A stretch of 64,000 nucleotides of DNA, taken from positions 2,036,946 to 2,100,945 of the forward strand of contig CAJFCJ010000006.1 of assembly GCA_904063045.1 (NCBI GenBank), written 5' to 3'. The notes under the pieces were generated by a model. It ran no database searches. It worked only from the letters and a program-made list of their open reading frames with translations, and was not told the origin of the DNA. Source of the stretch: Dimorphilus gyrociliatus. Lineage: Eukaryota; Annelida; Polychaeta; Dinophilidae. This document shows, piece by piece, positions 12,659 to 24,610 of the stretch. Every line of letters starts with the position of its first letter. The stretch's first letter is position 1. The position numbers and the translations under genes were made by a program.

Positions 12659-13508
12659 TCACGATTCTACAGATATAGTCCTATGTTTCTTTAAGATATG
12701 CTCGAATAAGACGTCAACGGCTATTGGTAATATCTCGTCTATCTTTTTAGATTGCAAATTATCAAAACTATTCAAGACGTAGTCGGCTACTTCATTCCTC
12801 GATGTAGGCCTATCAATTCCAACTAGTAACCTCGGAGGACTCTGATTATTTATAATATCATGAACCGATCTAACTCCATTATGTCCTCTTGGACTACCAT
12901 TCTCTTTTAGTTTATATTTACCAACAACCAAGTCTAATTCGTCATGAATCAAGTATAAGTTATGATCAAAGACTTGGTAAATTTTTGAGCATTTCACAAT
13001 TTTACAACCACAATTGTTCATAAAAGACTTTGGTTTGACTAAGACAAGTTCAATATCATTATTTTTAGGATGAGTCATGGTTCCAATAGAACATGAGCAT
13101 TTTTTATTCATTTTCATTTCAATGTTATACTGAGTAGCTATGAAGTCTATTAATCTCATTCCAACGCTATGTCTAGTGTTAGGCATGCTCCAGTTTCCTA
13201 GGCCAACCAACTGAAATATAAAGCTAAACTTATTACAAATGCTCCATTAATGATAATGCGATAAAATTGATGAAAAAAATTTGGCCGATCATCAACTTTG
13301 ATCTACTTGGTGTTCATTACGTTGAATAATAATTGAAGGCCAAATCCCTATTTAATTAAATAAATAGATTAGCTACAATTGTACTGACCATATACATGTC
13401 ATTTCTAGGTGATCTTGCCATTTCCGAATCATTTGAGTAAGCCAATCTATTCCAGTATCTATAGATTGATGTCAGTCGCCTTCTACACTCGGATATAATG
13501 ATACTCAT
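12659..13508 (-). CDS. PTRH1: Peptidyl-tRNA hydrolase, PTRH1/Pth type
   Basis: Two exons (13508-13389, 13210-12659) give 223 aa. The enzyme cleaves the ester bond of peptidyl-tRNA released from stalled ribosomes. Family motifs are all present: VGLGN with the substrate-contacting Asn, TRHSVG with the catalytic His, KPKSFMN, LIHDELDL with the catalytic Asp, and RGHNGVRS. The LVGLGNWSMPNTRHSVGM order matches animal PTRH1 rather than PTRH2. About 40 residues precede the core; they are rich in Arg, Ser and Ile and could be a mitochondrial presequence. The first in-frame ATG is at 13508; a second at SEMARSPR would give a shorter leader. The donor is GTCAGT. The start is 380 bp from the divergent CRAL-TRIO gene, so the two may share a promoter. 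Confidence 0.9.
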
Positions 13509-13556
13509 TGTCGGAAAGACTTTTATAATCGTTTCCACGTGTGGCGCAATAGGTGA

Positions 13557-13754
13557 TTAAAAAGAACCAAACGGAAATCGGTATGTCTGGGGAAATCCCA
13601 GGGCGAATCCTTTATTCGACGTAGGCGGAGTCAAAATCGAATAGGCCAAGTGAGTCTTTTTAAGATTTACACTTTGACCCAACATACCAAAGGAACTCGA
13701 GTTCATCATAACTATCTCGATCATTGGAGAAGTACTAGCTAACTTTAGCTGCAA
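13557..13754 (-). other. Doubtful open frame in the PTRH1/CRAL-TRIO promoter interval
   Basis: A frame of about 60 codons with ordinary amino-acid composition (for example NKGFALGFPQTYRFPFGSF at its end) is preceded by a credible acceptor (ttttgcag). It lies 48 bp upstream of the PTRH1 start and ends in TAA. It has an internal ATG but no supporting upstream exon. It may be part of a PTRH1 5' UTR, a tiny gene's last exon, or chance. Confidence 0.25.
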
Positions 13755-13888
13755 ATTTAAAAGGGGTAAGTTTATTTAAAAAGTTAAAGTTAGCATTAAT
13801 CGAATAGGTCTATTATTTTATGCAAATACATGCAGATAAAAAAAAGCAAGTGACGGTGTAGTTTAACTATTCTCCCATCTGTTGAATA

Positions 13889-15840
13889 ATGGTGAGTTTT
13901 ATAGTAAAATAATGAACTAATTTTGTATAGCATGAGTTAGCTTAATTAAGAGGCAAATTTATTATACCTTTGGAGGTTCAATAAGTATGCTCCTTGATAA
14001 AAAAGTTCTAAATTTTCAAGTGGTCTTTTTAATTCGCGATAGACCAAATAATTAGGAATTGGATAAAATGTATAATTTCTATTTCTTTATAGGAATCTGT
14101 TAGCGTTGACCCAGCCAAAATAACAGCTTTTCGCGAAGCTTTCCTTAAAGAGAAGGCCGGTAAGATTATTATTTAAAACGTAACTAGGGAGCTTTCATGT
14201 GACAATTGCATATTTTATCTTTTTAGACGCTATTAAAAACGACGAATATGACCAGAGAGACATTGATAGAATGAATAACGATGACGATTATGTATCTTGC
14301 TTTGTGAAATCTGGAAAAACTGAAGGAGATCCCGTAAAAGGTGTTCAGCTGTTCCACGACGTTTTCACTTATAGAAAACAAATGAACATATGGGGTAAGT
14401 GGATTTTATTTAAATTGAAAAAGGCAAGTGTCACTACACTCTTTACATTTCATACAAATCTTTTACAAATTCTACTAAAAAAATTTGGTATGATAGAACA
14501 AGGCGATACTCCATTACCGAATTTATTACAATACATTATCTAAAAATGGAGGAAAGAGAACAAAACGGGGTAAAAGAAAATAATGACCTATGGGAAAATA
14601 TATTATTTTTCTCACTATTTTCCTTCTCTTTACATTTATATACGTTCTGTTTATAGAAATGATATCATAATCATATGACATTAAAATTCTCTTATCTCCA
14701 TCTTCTTATCATCTGATAAAGAAATATGTTCCCTTTTTTTTGTTTAACCTTCAAATACAACAATATAGGACTATTTTTCATATGAGGAAATGAAATGTTC
14801 ATTCAAAAAAGAAAGTATGAACATTTGGAAATTTTGTATAATAAAAAGATTTTATCTCTCTTTTTTTATTATTCCACATTTAATTAACTTTTCAACAATT
14901 GCATTGTTGAGGGATATTTTTAATTTTTAAATAAATAACTCATAAATTAATATATATTTCTTTTAAACCCTCCCTTCCCCTTATCCCATTCACTCCTCTT
15001 CTCTCAGATTTTCTTTCTATTATTTATCATCAGGCCTATGTTAAATATTGATTATTCATTACTTTTATAATACAAATATTAATTTAATAAGATGAATTAT
15101 AACAGCTAATTATGATATATTTGTTACTAAATTTCCACCTTAATTACATTCCATTTCCAATTAGGCTGTTTATATTTAGAATTATTATTAATTGAAATTA
15201 TTATATTGTTTTTCTTCTTTTTAAGATTTGAAACGTGAAGATATCAATCCTGAATTATTGGAAAAAGAGATTTTCATGTACAAGAATGTTGACAATAAAG
15301 GACAAAAGTTGTGTAAGTACTTTTTGTCTCTTCCTCTACAAAAAAAAAAACTGAGAAAAATTTGTTTTTCTCTTCTATTTGAATAGTTCATTTCCAAGTG
15401 GGCAAACACGCCAAAGGAACGTTTACTGATGAGATCAAGAAGTTATTGGCTTTGCTTATGGATGAATTTCATAGAGAGAATGCTGGAAAGAATTGTTTTG
15501 TTCTCATCTTTGATTTTACTAATTCCGGATTAAGCAACGCTGTAAGATTACTTCAATTTTACGACACTTATTACTAAGGAAAATGTAATAATCTTTTTAT
15601 ATTTATTATTTAAAGGACTTGGAAATTGTCAAGTACGTTATTAGCTGTGTAACTGTCTACTTTCCAAGAATAGTTGACTACATTCTACTCTTTGAAATGC
15701 CATTCCTTTTGGGTGCCGTATGGAAGATTGTTCAAGCCTGGTTGTCGGCTGAACAAAAGAAGTTTATCAAGTTTGTCAAAAAGTCCGACATTAAGCAGTA
15801 CATAGACGAAGATAATTTAGAAGATCACATGAAAAAGTAG
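13889..15840 (+). CDS. CRAL-TRIO protein related to the N-terminus of MOSPD2
   Basis: Six exons (13889-13891, 14093-14159, 14227-14394, 15226-15312, 15387-15541, 15616-15840) give 234 aa. The first coding exon is only the ATG before a GTGAGT donor. The N-terminal helical part (NDEYDQRDIDRMNNDDDYV) matches the CRAL-TRIO-N region of MOSPD2, and the lipid-binding CRAL-TRIO fold follows (CFVLIFDFTNSGLSNADLEI, then the VTVYFPRIVDYILLFEMPFL strand). It stops at HMKK, right after the CRAL-TRIO domain. Vertebrate MOSPD2 continues into an MSP/VAP-like domain and a C-terminal membrane anchor, which are absent here. The product should be a soluble lipid-binding protein rather than an ER contact-site tether. 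The third intron is 831 nt, and no exon was found inside it. Confidence 0.85.
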
Positions 15841-16005
15841 ATAGTTTTTGGTTCGAAAGCATTAATCTTTCTTATTCTCTTTGAGTATGCATTCTTCAGC
15901 TTTGAATTAATAATAAATTAAATTTGATTATTCCAATATTTATTATTCTCTTGAACATTAAAAGACCAAAGAATATTCATTCACACACTATAAAGTCATT
16001 TGGGC

Positions 16006-18246
16006 CTAAATTTTAGCTTCATTCTTCCATTTGTAAGTTCCTGTATAAGTGAAATTATACTTTTTGAGAAGGTCGTCGGATTCTTTTGGTCCTCTTGATC
16101 CAAAGGTGTATTTTACAGGTTTGATCCTCTCTTTGTCAATTTTATGGAGTAACGGTGTAAATATTCTCCAAGCTTCGGCTAATTCGTCGGATCTGACGAA
16201 ATGGATTTGTGATCCTAAAAATACGTCTAAAATTAAACGTTCATAGGCATCTGGTAATTTCACTCCGGCATAGCGTGATGCATAAGTCCTTAAAAAATAA
16301 ATAAATCATAATTCATTCTTTAAATTTACAACTTAGTTCCACTTACAAATCAAGCTCAGTTTCTTCACAATCAAAAGAGTTACCCGGCTTCTTTCCCATT
16401 ATCTTCATATAGACAGCTTCGTCCGGTTGTACACGTATAACAAGTTCGTTTCTTGCTAATTGACCTCGAGTAAAAATATCACCAGAGACATCCTTTAACT
16501 GAACTCTAACTTCGGCTTTACGTTCATTTAAAGCTTTCCCGCAACGAAGTATAAATGGAACTCCGTCCCATCTTTCATTTTTGACAAATAAGACAGCGGT
16601 AGCGAAGGTTGGCGTTACTGAATCTGTTAGTTTTTAGGCTATTTAATAACTTCTATATTACTTTTAATATATTTGTATATACGTTACCTTTAGAAACACC
16701 AGGATCGTCTAAATAACCTGTTCTTGAATCTTCATTAGGTCCATTAGGATCACCCATATATTGCCCAAGAACCACTTCAGTTATTTCAATAGGCTTTATA
16801 CATTTTAGAACTTTTACTTTCTCATTACGTATATCTTCAGCGTTTAATGATACAGGTTTCTCCATTGCAATCAGAGATAGCATCTGCAGTAGATGATTCT
16901 GCATCACGTCTCTATTAACGAGAGAAAAAAATCACAAATTAAAAAACCTCTAAAGGTATAGAAAACTCCAAGAAATGGAAATAATTAAATTTTTAAGTGA
17001 AAAAAAAAATAACAATACCTTATTATTCCAAAAGTGTCGAAGTAACCTCCTCTACCGAATGTTCCAAATGGCTCTTTAAATGAAATTACAACTGATGCTA
17101 TATTATCTCTATTCCACAATGGGGCAAACATTCTATTCCCAAATCTTTGTATGACCAAATTTTGAACCATCTCTTTACCAAGATAATGATCAATACGATA
17201 TAACTGATTTTCCACAAATAGGCCTATATGAAAAAGAAATAGACTATATATAGTATAATTAATTTGCTTATATTATTATATTGCTTACCAGATAAATGCT
17301 TAGATAGTTCAGCTGAAGATTGAGAATCATGTCCAAATGGTTTTTCTACGATGATACGAGTCCAGCATTCCCTAGAGAGTATTCAATGAGTTAATTCTTA
17401 ACGATAAAGGCGGGAAATTATATTATTTACTTTGGAGCCATACAATAGTCATGTATGTTTTTCGTTATGCTTTGATAGACGGTAGGTGGTAAGGCAAGAT
17501 AGATAATTCTATGAGCCTTACAGCCTATGCATTATAAAACATAAGGAATATTTAATCTAATCAAACAATTATATTTAATATAATTTTTCTTACTTAAGCC
17601 ACGTATATGGCTATCTAATGTTTGAAAGTCGGGACCCTTATCGTACGAACCAGCCACGTATGAGTTCATCTTCCAAAATTCTTCCAACACTTCATTTTCA
17701 TTTGGGCCTACCTTAAAAAAGGGTTCAACTTTCTCACGAAGTTCCAATATTGAAAACTTTGATCGAGCATAGCCAACGAAAAAAGTCTGTTTAGGTATTA
17801 ACTGATCCTTATAAAGTCCCCATAATGTCGGATAAATTTTCTTCTTGGCCAAATCTCCCTATAATTTAATAAAAGTGTAAAAAGTTAATTAATGCTATAA
17901 GGAATATCTTGATATTGAAAGGATAGAGTAAACTATAATTATTTAATGAGATAGTCATGTGATGCTGAACGTGAAAAAAACTACGAAAATAATGATCGAT
18001 TAGATATTGTACACCTATCCATTTTTCATGTAGAAAATAATAGAGTATCTAAGAAATTATGCATCCTATATATCTTACCGATGCACCACCAACTACAAAC
18101 ACATGAGGAACTTGATAATCTTCAGTCTTGTCCAAACTCTCCTTTAGTAATCGAATACCTTCTTCCTCGAATTTGATAACTTCTTCATGATCACTCATCA
18201 CTGCTTTTCGTACTAAGCTATAGGTGGAAGATGTTAGATGATCCAT
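16006..18246 (-). CDS. G6PD: Glucose-6-phosphate 1-dehydrogenase
   Basis: Eight exons (18246-18079, 17858-17594, 17524-17431, 17371-17289, 17223-17019, 16911-16688, 16623-16347, 16288-16006) give 532 aa, close to the 515 of human G6PD. It oxidises glucose-6-phosphate to 6-phosphogluconolactone with NADP+, the first step of the oxidative pentose phosphate pathway, in the cytosol. The NADP+ fingerprint [16 protein letters not shown] is split by the first intron; the substrate and catalytic motif [14 protein letters not shown] is intact, as are RIIVEKPFG and the C-terminal YTGTYKW segment. The extra N-terminal length is a Ser/Glu-rich leader. The stop is TAG at YKWKNEAKI, which aligns with the end of vertebrate G6PD and shows that TAG is an ordinary stop here. 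It is divergent from TMEM115 across 1.4 kb. Confidence 0.96.
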
Positions 18247-19614
18247 AGAAGAAGACAGACAGAGAATATGGATAATACTTTCAAAATTCCATAGAATTTA
18301 TTACATTAAAAAAATTAACTTCTAAAATTGAAAGTAAAAATAACAGGGAAGAAGATTGCAAAACTATTCAAGACGAATAAACAGCTCTTTATATAAATCA
18401 ATATAAAATCGTGGTTTTCATCGACCACATATACATATATAGTATCTATTTTTAGATCTTATCCACGCTTAAAGAATAGTTCTATCCCGATAAAATCGTC
18501 TTATATTTTAGGGTCGAATATTGCCAACAGAGAGCACTAATGGTTACAAATCGATGGCGTTTAATGATTTACATGATCACTAGTGGGGAAAATAGCTGAG
18601 TAATCTTACGTATGTTTAATCTAATATGCAGTCACTATGTTTAATATGAATTTTAAGAATATTGTTCCCAATTGTTAAACTTCTTTAGTTGAATGCGTTT
18701 TAACGCCTGGAAGAGGTAAATTGATCTCAAAGTTCACCAAAAGGGCACAAGCTATTACTGTCAAAAGTTTAAATAATATAAATCTAATTTAGAGAGTTTG
18801 TAAAAATTTCGAAAATTTAGGCGTAAAATAAAAAATTAAGATGAATTTGGAAAAAGAACAAAAATATTCCTAAATCTTTTAATTAAGAACTAACTATCTT
18901 ACCAAGATTTCTCGTAGCGTTTATACATTGTCGGCTTAAGTTGGCTATATCTGCTTCGGAACTGTATCAACTATAACTCTGAGACCTTCAAAGCTAGACC
19001 TACATAAGTTTTGCAAAGTAACAATGATCTCATTTATTACACTTAATGATTAATATAAATTCAGTCATGTTTGGATAATTTAAGTAAGTAAAAACTACTA
19101 AAGAGGAAAGATAGCATCATACTGCTTTCCTCTAATGTCATTAAGATGTAGTAAATCAATAAAAATGCAGCATATTTCACCTGACTACGGTAGTTCACTC
19201 GATCCTAATATCGTCCTTGACACGGTGCTGATATATCGCGAGATTCTCACCTCATTTTAATAGAATTAACTAGCGCTAGAACTTCAGAGATTATAGTTAA
19301 TTTTAAGCAAGTTAATATATCTTGATATTAGTTTTAAGGAAACCGTCTGGTGTAGATATGTTAACAAAGTTTATTATTGAACATTTTAGATTTGTAAAAA
19401 CTAATATTTTTTTTCTATAATATGAATCGACATAGAACCAATAGTAGGATATAATGGATTTGTTACAAAAAAAATAGCAAGGATATCTAGAAAATGCAAT
19501 TTCAACCGTACATTCTACTTAAAATGTTGATTTTTAAACATTTCTTTGGCGCTAGGAAAATATTCAAAATTAGTACCAGTTATGAACTTATGACGTCATA
19601 ATTGTAGACGAAAC
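18247..19614. promoter_or_regulatory. Divergent promoter interval, G6PD / TMEM115
   Basis: No coding exon is seen in this 1.37 kb. It separates two head-to-head genes. A perfect CRE palindrome TGACGTCA, inside the longer dyad TTATGACGTCATAA, lies at 19591-19598, 17 bp before the TMEM115 ATG. 5' UTR exons of G6PD may be present. Confidence 0.4.
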
Positions 19615-20982
19615 ATGGCGCCTAGCGCAAGTTATGTGAAAGAGCAATTTTACCTCGTCGTAGGGCAAAGTAGCGTCGTTGTTAAATTTATTTGTGTTGC
19701 TGTGACAATAGGTTATTCCCTATCATTCAGTGAATCCGCTGTCAACGTCTTAAGGTACGTTAGTAAACTAGAAAACGAACGATAATAAGGAAATTCTTGT
19801 TATATTGTTTATTTACATGATGTCAGAGGTTGTACATCGAATGATTAAGAAAAGTATAAGTAAAAGATAATTATATAATTTGCATATAATATTTTCTGGT
19901 GTAGATTTTAGGGGGAAGGAACAAGAGTGTTGTGTTGAAAAAATTAATATTTATGTTTTATGTGTCTTAGCGTAACCGCTGGACGGATAATACCTCCAAA
20001 TTTCTGGATATGGACATTTTTAACGCATAGTTTAATAGAACGACATATTTGGAATTTAATTGTCGATATAGCTGTAATTTTTCTCTGTGGGAAGCTTTTG
20101 GAACCGTTATGGGGTGCTTTAGAAATGCTCATCTTCTACAACGTTGTAACAATAGGAGTTGCAATCAACACAACATTTTTCTATATGTTTATCTATCTCA
20201 TAACGAAAAATGAGACTTATTTATTTGGCACTCATATTCATGGAATGGCCGGTTATCTGGCTGGCTTTGCAGTTGCCTCAAAGCAAGTAATGCCTGATCA
20301 TGTTCTAGTCAACTCACCATTTGGAAAATTGCGAAATAAACATGTTCCCATGTTACTCTTTTATACATTTATACCTATTAGGCTGTTAGGCGGAGTAGAT
20401 GGTCCTTTTCCAATTATGTTCGGTTTTGGTATAATTGTTAGTTGGATTTATTTAAGATTTTATCAAAAACATTCCAATGGTAATCGAGGAGATTACGCCG
20501 AGAGTTTTTCATTTGCTAGGTAAGCTTTTATAATATTAATTCTATATTTTTCAATTCATTTTTCGTTTCATATTTAGTTTCTTTCCTACTGCGCTTCAAC
20601 CAGTAGTTTCGGTTATCAGCAATAGCGTATTCAACGTTTTTGTAAAGTTAAGAATCTGCAAGAAACCCCAGAGGAAATATGACGTTAGCAATCCAACTAC
20701 CATTACTGTGACACTTCCAGGAAACGATCCGGATGCTGAGCGACGAAGGTTAGTCAGCCTTAATTCTTTTTAATTTTATTAATTTTTGAACAATTGTTTT
20801 TTAATCATAGGCAAGTAGCTCTAAAAGCGTTGAATGAACGCTTAAATAAATCCGAACAACCATCGGATGCTCCGTCCTGGCCTGCAATGGATGACGAGGG
20901 TACCGAAGAATCTGGATCAGTGCCTAACGATTCATCCCCGACTTCAAAAGTAGAAGGTAAAGAAAATACATCTTCCAGTTGA
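19615..20982 (+). CDS. TMEM115: TMEM115, Golgi rhomboid-like membrane protein
   Basis: Four exons (19615-19754, 19971-20519, 20578-20748, 20811-20982) give 343 aa, close to the human length of 351. Conserved blocks include RIIPPNFWIWTFLTHSLIER, KLLEPLWGALEMLIFYNVV, SWIYLRFYQKHS, FFPTALQPVV and the cytosolic DPDAERRRQVALKALNERL, each matching vertebrate TMEM115. The protein has several transmembrane helices of the rhomboid-like fold without the protease dyad, and a cytosolic tail that here is acidic and Ser-rich. TMEM115 sits in the Golgi, associates with the COG complex and supports retrograde transport and glycosylation. The start lies just downstream of a CRE palindrome. Confidence 0.95.
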
Positions 20983-21136
20983 AGGGTGATAGCTCTCTGA
21001 TGTTTTTTTAAGAAATGAAAACTGCAAAAAAAAAACAAAACAAAACTAACAAAAAAAAAGAAAATTTGACATAAATATATTCCTTAAATTTGTATATATC
21101 TATATATATATATTTATATATCTCTCTCTCTTTCCA

Positions 21137-21168
<32 letters not shown>

Positions 21169-21169
21169 G

Positions 21170-21203
<34 letters not shown>

Positions 21204-22517
21204 TTGTATATGTATACATATAGTTTTTTTTATCAATTTTGTTTTTTTTCGTGCCCTAACCTCATTAAAACAAAAAACAACTATTATAACCAAATTGGCA
21301 GACCTAACTAATTTGAGAAAAGAAACAGAATAATAACACTGAAAAAAAGAATTATTTATTAATTTTTAGTTTAACTAATTATCTATTAAACTTGTACTAA
21401 TAGTTTAACGTTGACTTTGCTCGAGATGCAAGTATTTTCGTCATCTGGATGGATTTTATAAGCGAACAAAAAAATAAACCTTTTTTTTTATAATTCGAAC
21501 ACGCTTTTTGCTTTTTCATTTTACTATTTCTCTATAAGTTTATATCTGCTTCCATTACAATTATCACTAACGCGTAAAACCCGCCTTATTCGTCAATTTC
21601 ATATTTTACTAAGATTTCTTTCTCATCTTACTCTCCCTCCTTTCCATCTTAAAAGCTTATAGAAAGAAAAACACAATAGCTACTTTAGTAATAGAGATGT
21701 TTTATTTTTTTTATATCATTGTCTTTTATCTCTTGTCTCAAGTATTTTTATCTGATAACAGCTTGTAAATATGCTAGGTAAAAGACAAGAGTTAATGAGA
21801 AACAGTTGAGCCATTCAATTAAATAATTAGAATAAAATTATTGACTATTCTTTTTTTCATTTAAAAATATAAAATGTAACAAAAATGGCTTATGAATTAA
21901 GAAATGTCATCTTTTCATTTATTGTATCTTTGTGTCTACTAGAATCAAAATTAGAAAGACTTCTAAAAATATCATATATAAAATATCCTTTATATAGCTG
22001 ATGGCAGATGTTAGCAGATGCTACACAAAAAGAAAAGATATATTAAAATAAAAAAAGAAGTTTTAACAATTGTCTAAACGCATGACGCTTTTATTGATCT
22101 CTGGAACGAATAAAGTACACAATCAATGACATTATCACATAAAGAAATCATGTTTTTTTTTTAAATAAAAAAACCGATCACCTGTTTTTCTCTTCAAGTT
22201 CTTTTTTTTAAAATATTTAAAGCGAAATTAAATTTGTTATGTCTACAAAACTCGGTCATTAAAAAAAAAAAAATAAAGTAAATAGATATTAGTTTGTATA
22301 TGGTTAGTTGAGAGAAAGATAAAACGGACAAATGTGATGAATAAAATGATAAAAACTACTTGAAACATGAAGGTTTCAAATATTAATCCTTTCAAAAGAA
22401 AAAATTATATATATGTATGTAAATGTTTTTTTACGACTATAAAAGTATAAGTATACAAAAGAAAAGAAATAGGAAAAGAAGATAGGTAGGAGGATATGTT
22501 GAATTTCTAGCAATCAT
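20983..22517. other. Convergent intergenic region with TA/CT repeats
   Basis: The 3' sides of TMEM115 (+) and the MAGUK gene (-) meet here. A compound TA-CT-TA microsatellite spans about 21095-21230, with several poly-A/T runs beyond it. An open frame at 21090-21311 is just the repeat translated. No gene is seen; 3' UTRs are expected. Confidence 0.5.
21095..21230. repeat. Compound TA/CT microsatellite
   Basis: Alternating (TA)n and (TC)n blocks with single-base interruptions. Confidence 0.85.
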
Positions 22518-24579
22518 CTAGTATACCCAACTAACTGGGACCCATTGGTTGTCAGCATTTAATTTATCAATTTCCGCTCTTAACTTTCTATAAGTTTCAT
22601 CCATGTTGTCATTGACGATTATACAATCAAAATATGCTTTATACGTCTTTTCAATCCTTGCTGATTCGGCAAGGGTCTTCTGAAAGTCTTCTTCCTATAT
22701 GAGGAAAGGAAAAATGTTAATATATAATGTATACAGTAAATATACTGTAAACTTACAGTTTTTATTTTATTAGTTTTGCCCCTTTGACGAGCAAACTCGT
22801 GCATATTTCTCATAATCTGAACAGGAGGAGCCGCAATGAAGACGATAAATGGTAGGAATTCACCACTTTTTATTCCCTTAAGCGCCTTTTAAATGAAAAG
22901 AATAGAAATTATATTTTAAACTATTAATATTTCGAATATTTTGAATCCACTTACAGCTGGATTTATATCGAGAATGCACATTTTATTCTGTTTCGTAACG
23001 TTTGTTATACTCTCGAATTTTGTTCCATAATAATTGCCTTCGTACGCTCCCCATTCAAGGAATTTGTTACCTTGGATTTCTTCTTCCATTAGTTCTTTAT
23101 CCATAAAATGGTATTGATTACCATCTATTTCATTCAAACGTTTAACGCGGCAAGTATGCGGTATAACACTGCCGAACCTATGTGGTTCAGCTTTCAATAA
23201 GAATTGTTTCAAGGTTCTCCTTCCGACACCTTGGGCTCCGATAAGAACCAGAGTTTTTCTATGGAATGGCGGTAATTTTGTAACTTCTTCATAAATGGCC
23301 AATTCGTATTTATCGAATTCGGAATTCTGTTTAGCCTGATAGAGCATTTTCTTCTTCTTTTTCGTAACTATACCGCATAGATAGGATTTTTGCGTATGAT
23401 CCAAATCAGGTTTAACGAAAGCTTGTCTTTTCTCTTCCAATGTAAGTGATGGTATAATACCTGTTTTTCCTGATCCATCTACTTTAGCTGCTTGCCACCA
23501 CTTAGAATCTTCCATATTAACAACTTTTAGTATATCGCCGTCTTTAAAGGCCAATCCAGCGTCACGACAAGGTATAACCGAATCCTTTTTAGGATCGTAA
23601 TTAAAATGGGCTTTAACATACATCTCGGTACGTCCAGTTTGTTCATCAAAGGCGGGAATAATCTTGATTTTTATATTTTCACCACTTTTACGAATTAGCT
23701 CTTGTAATTGTTGAGGAGTTGTAACCTCCTCTCCATTAACTTCCTTTATTAAATCACCAACGTGCAATAATCCTATTATCGTTGCATTGAGAAAGAGTAA
23801 ATGGAAGGGAGACATTTCGTATGAGTAAAGATGATAAACATCATATATCAATACATGAAAAGAAAATAAATATTCATTGATTAAAATATTAAATCATAAA
23901 AGGCTAATAATTAAAAAAACATATATAGAAATAAAGGAAATCAAAGGAAAAAATAACAATCTGTAATAAAAAAAAAAACAGAAAGAAATAAGAAAGTTCC
24001 TAAAATAATATCTTCTCTTAGTCTTCTTTAATAATACATTTATTCTGGATAGAGAGATAGATAAATAGAGAAACATTCTTATTTCTTTTTTCGTGTATCT
24101 AATTAATCATTTCACTAATTTTTTTTTCACCTTGTTCATCTATAGGTGAACCGGCAATAACTCGAGTTATGATTAAATCACCCATTTGACTGACACGTAC
24201 AGTAATTCCCTGTATAATTTATTATTAATTTTGGATAGTTAAAAACACTTGATACTTGATAAAATGCAGAGAAATATTAATGAATATTAATTATTATTGT
24301 TCAATCATGCTATTATACTTAATAAAATTGATAATTATGTGGAATTTTTTTAAAAATCTAAATAAAACTTAAATATTAATCAATATGGCCGCATTTAGAG
24401 AGGAGGGAGGGAGGAAGAGAGAGAAAGAGAGAAAGATAAGCAGCAAGAGATAGAAATCAAATAAGCAAAAAATGTAATCACCGCATTTAGCGACAACACT
24501 TCCTTCAATAATTCTAGCAATCATTAAGCCATTTGGTTCTTGTTGCAGAGTGATACCCTGGTTCAAAAGATTACAATTA

Positions 24580-24610
<31 letters not shown>

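Noticed and set aside
20805-21038. Minus-strand frame opposite the last TMEM115 exon
   Set aside because: The plus strand carries the conserved TMEM115 C-terminus with correct phase.
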